From assembly GCA_013360825.1 (NCBI GenBank), contig JABWAY010000125.1:1-11082 (forward strand): 11,082 nucleotides of DNA. The letters are read 5' to 3'. This document shows positions 6,451-11,082 of this stretch, piece after piece. The DNA is from Candidatus Brocadiia bacterium. Its GTDB lineage: Bacteria; Planctomycetota; MHYJ01; WSZJ01. Below the pieces are notes generated by a model, which did no database searches, was not told the DNA's origin, and worked only from the letters and a program-made list of their open reading frames with translations. Each line of letters starts with the position of its first letter. Position 1 is the first letter of the stretch. Made by a program: the position numbers and the translations under genes.

Positions 6451-9400
6451 CTACCGTTTCCTCAATTTGCGGATGGCGTCGCAGTAGCTCTGTGTGCGGG
6501 CGGCGAAGCGTGGAAGTGCGGCGATTTCCTCGGGGGTGAGGGCCCGGTCCCAGATGGCGAAGTCGTCCACGATGCCGCGGAACCCTCCCGGGATTCCGGC
6601 GGCGCCGTCCATCCGATCGCCGGGGCGGAATCGCCCGATGCTGACGGGGAGGGAGTCGTCCACGGCGGGGGTGTCGGGGAGGGCGTGGGGGCCCGGGACG
6701 GCGCGGACGGTGTCGCGCTGCACCGTCGAGCCGGCCAGGATTTTCCCGTCGATCGCCAGGCGGACCGTGCGCTCGCCGTCCCACGAGGCCACGATGTGGT
6801 GCCACGCACCCGCCAGGCGGGGACAGGGGGCGACGGCGTCCAGGGTCCAGAAACCGAGGTTGATCCCCGCTTCCTGCTGCCTCCAGTGATCCCAGGTTGA
6901 GCGTTCGTGGAATCCGACGAGGAAGGCCCGGCCGTACTCGCCGGTCGCGCCGGCGGCGAACAGCAGTCCGGGCTCCTGTCTTTCCAGGGCGACCCAGGCG
7001 GCGATCGACCGCGCCGTCAGCGCGGGGAGAACGAGCCGGGACGATCCGGTGAATCGCACCCCCTGGCCGACCCGGCCCTTGATGAAGCTCGGCACCGGCG
7101 GATCGCCGGCGGGGGCGTCGTTCCCCGACCCGCTGACGTCCAGGATGCGCGCGTTCCCCTGCTCCATGCGGGCATCCGCGGCCTCGAACGTGAACGCCGC
7201 GACGCACCCGTCGGCGATCGTCTCCTCCGGTTTCGGCGGCGCCGCCGGAGGGACCGGCGGGTCGGTCGGGGCGGGGGTCTCCGCCACCGGGTCCGGCGGA
7301 GGAGGGTCGGCAGGCTCCGCCGCCTTCCGCGCGTCCTCGATCTCCCGGCGGATCGCCTCGCAGTAGCTCGATCCCCCCGACGACAGCGTCCAGAGTTCCT
7401 GCATCTCCTCGAGCGTCAGGGAGCGGTCCCAGACCGCGACCTCGTCCAGCAGGCCCCGGAAGTACGTCTGGCCGGTCCGCCACCACGGCGCGCGCAGCCG
7501 TCCGATCCATGTGCGGGCGTCCGCGTCGGGGACCGGGAGTTCGGGGAGCAGGAACGGCTGGGCGGCCGGAGTCGGGTCCCAGGGGCCCGCGGCGAGGACG
7601 ATGTGTCCGTCGGGCGCCCGCCCGTCGATCAGGACGCGCACGACGCGCCCGCCGTCCCAGCTGACCACGACGTGGTGCCATCCTCGCCTCAGGTCGTCAT
7701 ACGGAACCGCGACGTCCTGGTGCCAGGTGCCGAGGAACAGGCCGTACGAACTCACCGCGCCGTCCTTGAACCCGCCCGGCTGGAAGACTCCGATCTGGAA
7801 TGCGCGGAGCGGCGTCTCCGACCCGCCTCCGTCGTACCACCCCATCTGCAGCTGGACCGCGGGCTGGACCCAGACCGAGATCGTCCGCTCGGCGAGCGCC
7901 GGGAGTTCGATGTGGTCGTTCGCGCCGTCGAACGAGAGCGCGAGACCGATCCGGCCCTCGACCGTCGGGGGACCGCCATGAAGCGTCCCGACGCCGACGC
8001 GGCCGGTTCCGTCCTCGATGACCGACAGGTTGCCGCGGGCCGAGATCGTCGCGGGCTCGAAGGTCAGGGCGACGAGCGCGCCCTCGGAGAGCGGCCGCCT
8101 CGGGACCGCGGGCGGAGGATCGGCCGGGCGGGGCGTCGGGGCCGGCGGTGGTTCGATCGTGGGGACCGTCGGAGACTTCACCGGCGTTGTCGTCCCGGCA
8201 CCGGCCGGGTCCGGAGCCTCAGGCGACACCGGATCCCCGGGGCCCCCCTCCCGGGCGGCTGTCTCCGCCGTCTTCTGCGCGACCGCCGCCTTCGACGACT
8301 GTTTCCGCGCCCACTGCGCCACCAGCGCGACCGTCACCGCCATGACCGCCACGGACATCCACGCGATCCACGGGTACCGGGTCAGCGGCGTCCCCCCGCC
8401 GGTGAGGTCCACCTGCCGCGGGCCGACCGGGCGCGGAGCCGCGGCGAATTCCGGGGTTCCCGCTGCGCCGGACACCGCCACCCCGGATCCCGGCCGCCCC
8501 CCTCCGGCGCCGCCCCCCGCCGGCTCCAGCTCCAGTAGCGCAGGCGGCGCCGCCACCCCCTCCGGCGCGCTGACCTGCCCCTTCAAGAGGTCGCTCAGCA
8601 CCGCGGAGGGAGACTGGTACCGCTTCGCCGCATCCTTCTCCAGCATCCGCATCACGATCCCCGCCGCCGACTCGGACAGGTCCGCCCGGATTGCCCGCGG
8701 ATCCGGAACCGGGGCCGTCATCGCCTTGTGGAGGACGTTGTAGACGTCGTTCCCCGGATACGGCGGCTGCCCGGTCAACATGTGGTAGTAGGTCGCCCCC
8801 AGCGAATAGATGTCGCTCCGGATGTCCACCCGCTTCGAATCCTCGATCTGCTCCGGGCTCATGTAGAACGGCGTCCCGATCGCGCTCGACGACTTCGTGA
8901 TGTCGCTCGACCCCTGCAGCTTCGCCAGCCCCAGATCCGCCAGCTTCACCCGCCCGTCCTTCGAATACAGGATGTTCCCGGGCTTGATGTCCCGGTGGAC
9001 GATTCCCTGTTTTTCCGCCATCTGAAGCGCCTTCGCCACCCCGGCGGTCACGACGGCGGCCTGTTTCTCGCTCAGCGGTCCTTTCTCCATCCGGTCCCCG
9101 ACCGACCCCCCGTCCATGAACTCCGTGATCATGTAGTACAGACCGGTCGCGGGATCCTTGTCCGCGTCCATGATCGCGAGCACGTTCGGGTGACGGAGTT
9201 TGGCCGCCAGCCGCGCTTCACGCAGGAAGCGTTCGGCGTAATCGGGGGAGCGGCGGGCGATGTCCTCCGGGAGGACTTTGATGGCGACGGGGACGTCGAG
9301 GGTGAGGTGGCGGCCGAGGTAGACGGCGCCCATCCCGCCGCGGCCGAGTTCGCGGACGACCTCGCACTTCCCGATGACCGCACCCGTCGCAAGATCTTGT

Positions 9401-9501
9401 GGGTGAATCCGTTGCGTCTGGGCGCCGGAAGCGGCGACGGCCTCGGCGTCCGAGAACGCGCGCCGGATCCGGTCCCGCTGGCTGTCGTTCGGTGGCTGCA
9501 T
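6451..9501 (-). CDS. Transmembrane Ser/Thr protein kinase with two C-terminal LamG-like domains
   Basis: A 1016-residue protein. The kinase domain (about residues 44-307) has GRGGMG (53-58), VAIK with Lys75, likely helix-C Glu95, HRDIKPGN (169-176), DLG (189-191) and SPE (215-217); the activation segment is rich in Ser/Thr (ITKSSSAIGT). One transmembrane helix lies at about 377-398. Pro/Thr-rich linkers (about 419-470 and 729-760) separate two LamG-like jelly-rolls (about 472-708 and 762-1000). Each has the marks LTFE or FTFEA, GWHH or AWHH followed by SWDG, DEVAVWDRSLT or DDFAIWDRALT, and a closing SYC. Expected role: a membrane receptor kinase phosphorylating cytoplasmic proteins in response to an outside ligand; targets are unknown. 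The ATG at 9501 has AAGGAG 6 bases upstream. The kinase domain and layout match the next gene, so this is a tandem duplication with an added LamG unit. Confidence 0.93.
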   Translation of the reverse strand: MQPPNDSQRDRIRRAFSDAEAVAASGAQTQRIHPQDLATGAVIGKCEVVRELGRGGMGAVYLGRHLTLDVPVAIKVLPEDIARRSPDYAERFLREARLAAKLRHPNVLAIMDADKDPATGLYYMITEFMDGGSVGDRMEKGPLSEKQAAVVTAGVAKALQMAEKQGIVHRDIKPGNILYSKDGRVKLADLGLAKLQGSSDITKSSSAIGTPFYMSPEQIEDSKRVDIRSDIYSLGATYYHMLTGQPPYPGNDVYNVLHKAMTAPVPDPRAIRADLSESAAGIVMRMLEKDAAKRYQSPSAVLSDLLKGQVSAPEGVAAPPALLELEPAGGGAGGGRPGSGVAVSGAAGTPEFAAAPRPVGPRQVDLTGGGTPLTRYPWIAWMSVAVMAVTVALVAQWARKQSSKAAVAQKTAETAAREGGPGDPVSPEAPDPAGAGTTTPVKSPTVPTIEPPPAPTPRPADPPPAVPRRPLSEGALVALTFEPATISARGNLSVIEDGTGRVGVGTLHGGPPTVEGRIGLALSFDGANDHIELPALAERTISVWVQPAVQLQMGWYDGGGSETPLRAFQIGVFQPGGFKDGAVSSYGLFLGTWHQDVAVPYDDLRRGWHHVVVSWDGGRVVRVLIDGRAPDGHIVLAAGPWDPTPAAQPFLLPELPVPDADARTWIGRLRAPWWRTGQTYFRGLLDEVAVWDRSLTLEEMQELWTLSSGGSSYCEAIRREIEDARKAAEPADPPPPDPVAETPAPTDPPVPPAAPPKPEETIADGCVAAFTFEAADARMEQGNARILDVSGSGNDAPAGDPPVPSFIKGRVGQGVRFTGSSRLVLPALTARSIAAWVALERQEPGLLFAAGATGEYGRAFLVGFHERSTWDHWRQQEAGINLGFWTLDAVAPCPRLAGAWHHIVASWDGERTVRLAIDGKILAGSTVQRDTVRAVPGPHALPDTPAVDDSLPVSIGRFRPGDRMDGAAGIPGGFRGIVDDFAIWDRALTPEEIAALPRFAARTQSYCDAIRKLRKR

Positions 9502-9696
9502 CGATCGCTCCTTTGACAGTCAAAACAGGATTTCCGGGGGCGTTCGGCAGGAAATCAGGGAATTCCGCTCTCCAGGGCTGTCGGAGAAACCGGCTTTCCG
9601 TGCGCCGGGCGCGGCTGCCCCAGGCTCCAGGTCCTCAGCGGATGGACGGGACCCGGGCACTCCCCGAACGGCCGGAATCCGAGCCGCGCGAGCAGG
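9502..9696. other. Intergenic leader between the small membrane protein and the large kinase
   Basis: These 195 bases hold no gene that I can support; the frames open here look like continuations of out-of-frame readings of the neighbours. The stretch contains no TA dinucleotide at all, so it cannot hold the TAnnnT hexamer seen before other genes. The large kinase therefore needs either another promoter type or read-through from the small membrane protein gene. The kinase Shine-Dalgarno site (AAGGAG) is at 9508-9513. No convincing terminator hairpin was found. Confidence 0.5.
9512..9524. repeat. Perfect 13-base palindrome just upstream of the large kinase
   Basis: TTTGAC-A-GTCAAA is a perfect inverted repeat with a one-base centre. 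It lies in a very GC-rich setting and overlaps the first two bases of the kinase Shine-Dalgarno site. It could be an operator for a dimeric regulator. The loop is too tight for the full stem to form in RNA, though a 5-bp stem with a 3-base loop is possible. Confidence 0.45.
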
Positions 9697-10131
9697 TCAC
9701 ACTCTCCGTCGCGTGAAGAGTCCGCGGCTGCCGAGCGCGCAGGTGCCGAGTCCGACCAGCGCCATGCCGACACCCAGGGGGGACCAGTACTGGCCGTCGG
9801 TCGAATCGTGGACGAGGAGCTGAACCAGAAGTCCCCCGACGAGGATGAGTCCTCCCGTCGAGACCAGGCCGATGGCGCGCGCCCGGGCCCGCTTTTCGGC
9901 GAGCTCGAACGCCTGGAGGACCAGCTCTTTCACCATTTCCGGGTCCATCCCGCGGGCGAGGAGGGCCCTGGCGACATAGTCGCGTGTGACGCCGCTGCGG
10001 GCGAGGCTGCAGGCGTAGTCGAGGGAGACGCGGCCGCCCATGCGGATGGCCCTGTTGTCGTGCCCCACGGCGCCGGACTCCGGCCCGCCGGAGTTCTCGA
10101 GCGCTCCCTGAAGGAAGTTCTGTGGATCCAA
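9697..10131 (-). CDS. Small membrane protein with two transmembrane helices
   Basis: A 144-residue protein. Residues 1-85 are soluble, with a helical part (about 46-80: VTRDYVARALLARGMDPE, then MVKELVLQAFELAEKR) resembling small helical modules found next to membrane helices in many planctomycete-type proteins; I do not recognise a named family. Two hydrophobic helices follow (about 87-107 and 117-135) with a short loop between (HDSTDGQYW). The tail ends in basic TRRRV, and the basic run RARAR precedes helix one, so both termini are probably cytoplasmic. The start is TTG at 10131, because GGGAGG lies 5 bases upstream. An ATG at 10041 lacks such a site and would remove 30 residues. It diverges from the sigma-factor gene across 75 bases, so a role as partner or anti-sigma-like regulator is possible but unproven. 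Confidence 0.72.
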   Translation of the reverse strand: MDPQNFLQGALENSGGPESGAVGHDNRAIRMGGRVSLDYACSLARSGVTRDYVARALLARGMDPEMVKELVLQAFELAEKRARARAIGLVSTGGLILVGGLLVQLLVHDSTDGQYWSPLGVGMALVGLGTCALGSRGLFTRRRV

Positions 10132-10136
10132 GTGTG

Positions 10137-10142
10137 CCTCCC
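10137..10142 (-). promoter_or_regulatory. Ribosome binding site deciding a TTG start
   Basis: GGGAGG on the minus strand lies 5 bases before TTG at 10131. It is the reason for preferring this rare start codon over the downstream ATG at 10041. Confidence 0.55.
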
Positions 10143-10157
10143 GGATGGAACCGGCCC

Positions 10158-10163
10158 AGTCTA
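10158..10163 (-). promoter_or_regulatory. Candidate -10 element (TAGACT) for the small membrane protein gene
   Basis: TAGACT on the minus strand is the third copy of this exact hexamer placed before a gene start in the window. A start 7 bases downstream would leave a leader of about 20 bases that includes GGGAGG. No clear -35 element is visible. Confidence 0.45.
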
Positions 10164-10188
10164 TCGGCGCGTGGGGCCGTCCGGGGCC

Positions 10189-10194
10189 TATAAT
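10189..10194 (+). promoter_or_regulatory. Candidate -10 element (consensus TATAAT) for the sigma-factor gene
   Basis: This is a perfect TATAAT in a GC-rich stretch, 12 bases before the GTG at 10207. The predicted leader is about 6 bases with no Shine-Dalgarno site. It stands back to back with the TAGACT of the divergent membrane protein gene, 25 bases away, so the two promoters share control DNA. No TTGACA-like -35 is seen at normal spacing. Confidence 0.55.
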
Positions 10195-10206
10195 CCCGGC
10201 ACCCGC

Positions 10207-10923
10207 GTGGACCCCACCGCCCCCCGACCCTTTCCTGCGACGCTCTGGACCGCAGTCCTCGCCGCGCGCGACCGCGACGGCGCGGACTGGCGGCGGGCCA
10301 TGGACCGGCTCATCACGGCGTACTGGAAGCCCGTGTACTGGGTGGTGCGCTCGCGCTGGTCCCGTCCGCACGACGAGGCGGCGGACCTGACGCAGGGATT
10401 CTTCCTGCACCTGCTGGAAAAGAAGGACGCCCTGGCGGCAGTCGCCCCCGGGCGCGGGAACTTCCGGACCTGGCTCCGCACGGTCCTCGACAATTTCATG
10501 CGCAATGAGCATGAGGCGGCGCGCGCGCAGAAGCGCGGCGGCGGGCGGACGCATGTGCCGATCGACGCGGCGGAGGATGCGCCGCCGCTCCCGGCCGCGG
10601 GGCTGACGCCGGAGCAGGCGTTCGACCGGGCGTGGGCGCTTCATGTCTTTCATGCCGCGGTCGCCGACCTGCGCGCGCGCTACCGTGCGGACGGGCGCGA
10701 CGCGGCCTTTCGGTGGTTCGAGCGGCACGAACTCGACCCGGACGCGCCGAGTTGCGCCCGGATCGCGGAGGAGGCCGGGGTGAAGCCGCACGAAGTCGAG
10801 AATGCGCTCAAGGGGGCGCGGGCGGCGTTCGCCTCGGTCCTGCGCGAGCGGGTGCGGGAGACGGTCGGGGAGGACGGGTCGGTCGAGGAGGAACTCAGGG
10901 CGCTTCGGGCGTCGCTGGGGTAG
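10207..10923 (+). CDS. ECF-like RNA polymerase sigma factor (sigma-70 family, planctomycete type)
   Basis: A 238-residue protein from GTG at 10207. The start is chosen because TATAAT lies just upstream and homologous proteins usually open with a short 'P.TLWT.VL' segment as here (PATLWTAVLAA, residues 10-20). The sigma-2 region spans about residues 34-103 (LITAYWKPVYWVVRSR; EAADLTQGFFLHLLEK; GNFRTWLRTVLDNFMRNE). It fits core-polymerase binding and -10 recognition. The C-terminal part (about 136-215) corresponds to sigma-4, with a helix-turn-helix at about 182-205 (CARIAEEAGVKPHEVENALK) for -35 recognition. The acidic tail (EDGSVEEEL) is unusual. Family knowledge: this ECF style is common in Planctomycetota, where several ECF groups are encoded beside Ser/Thr kinases, as here. 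No classical anti-sigma domain gene is visible; the divergent two-helix membrane protein is the only candidate regulator. Confidence 0.87.
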   Translation: MDPTAPRPFPATLWTAVLAARDRDGADWRRAMDRLITAYWKPVYWVVRSRWSRPHDEAADLTQGFFLHLLEKKDALAAVAPGRGNFRTWLRTVLDNFMRNEHEAARAQKRGGGRTHVPIDAAEDAPPLPAAGLTPEQAFDRAWALHVFHAAVADLRARYRADGRDAAFRWFERHELDPDAPSCARIAEEAGVKPHEVENALKGARAAFASVLRERVRETVGEDGSVEEELRALRASLG

Positions 10924-11082
10924 TCGGGGAGGTCTCCGGCGGCGGGGGGGATTCCCCGGGGGGCAGAGCGTCGTGCTCGCCCGAGAGCCGGACCAGCGCC
11001 GCGCGGCAGGCCTGCATCAGCGCGACCGACGCCGGCCAGTCCGCACCGGACGGCCGGATCGCGTCCCCCGCTTCCACCGCCA
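10895..11082 (-). CDS. C-terminal end of an unidentified minus-strand protein (partial)
   Basis: The minus-strand frame runs in from the right edge and ends at TGA (10895-10897), giving about 61 visible residues. A GTG at 11077 is the only early start candidate, and the frame remains open beyond it, so the gene probably begins outside the window. A helical part (SVALMQACRAALVRLSGEHD) is followed by a Pro/Thr/Glu-rich tail (PPGESPPPPETSPTTPATP). Third codon positions are mostly G or C, as in real genes here. It overlaps the convergent sigma-factor gene by 29 bases, which weakens the case. The family is not recognised. Confidence 0.5.
   Translation of the reverse strand, partial: AVEAGDAIRPSGADWPASVALMQACRAALVRLSGEHDALPPGESPPPPETSPTTPATPEAP

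Noticed and set aside
6907..8538. Plus-strand 543-codon frame opposite the large kinase
   Set aside because: Same reason: Arg-rich antisense shadow without recognisable motifs.
9555..9773. 72-codon minus-strand frame in the leader before the large kinase
   Set aside because: It begins inside the membrane protein gene in another frame, has no ribosome binding site and no recognisable feature.
10132..10791. In-frame N-terminal extension of the small membrane protein across the sigma-factor gene
   Set aside because: It would run antisense through the sigma-factor gene, its sequence is Arg/Pro-rich, and a TTG with GGGAGG at 10131 explains the real start.
1..11082. CRISPR array, insertion sequence or prophage
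   Set aside because: No regularly spaced direct repeats, transposase motifs or phage structural genes were seen on either strand.

Overview
The window is high-GC bacterial DNA (strongly G/C at third codon positions) with short intergenic gaps and many small divergent and convergent units. Membrane-spanning Ser/Thr kinases with extracellular LamG-type domains, a long ECF-like sigma factor of the 'TLWTAVL...DLTQGFF' type and a secreted TPR-esterase all suggest Planctomycetota or a near relative. This assignment rests on protein style only.

Layout. Left: the C-terminal end of an O6-alkylguanine-DNA alkyltransferase (2-193) overlaps a 72-residue protein of unknown function (190-408) by ATGA. Convergent to them is a secreted TPR + alpha/beta-hydrolase (416-1546, minus). 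It diverges from an MFS transporter (1746-3032, plus), whose stop codon lies inside a tRNA-Val(UAC) gene (3023-3095). Eighteen bases after the tRNA body starts a small AT-hook/ribbon-helix-helix DNA-binding protein (3113-3325).

Centre: a minus-strand cluster, in transcription order, of a Ser/Thr kinase with two C-terminal LamG-like domains (9501-6451), a shorter paralogue with one (6413-4395), and a secreted beta-propeller-like protein (4375-3341). The kinases have complete catalytic motifs inside, one transmembrane helix, Pro-rich linkers and lectin-like domains outside, so they look like sensors of an extracellular or wall ligand.

Right: a small two-helix membrane protein (10131-9697, minus) diverges from an ECF-type sigma factor (10207-10923, plus). 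The sigma gene meets the tail end of a minus-strand gene that runs off the window.

The sigma factor, membrane protein, receptor kinases and secreted propeller could form one envelope-signalling module. This is inference from gene neighbourhood. A second theme is gene expression style. Several unit-leading genes have a TAnnnT hexamer (TAGACT, TACAAT, TATAAT) 6-14 bases before the start codon and no Shine-Dalgarno sequence. Four other genes have a good Shine-Dalgarno sequence. This suggests leaderless or near-leaderless transcripts are common here.
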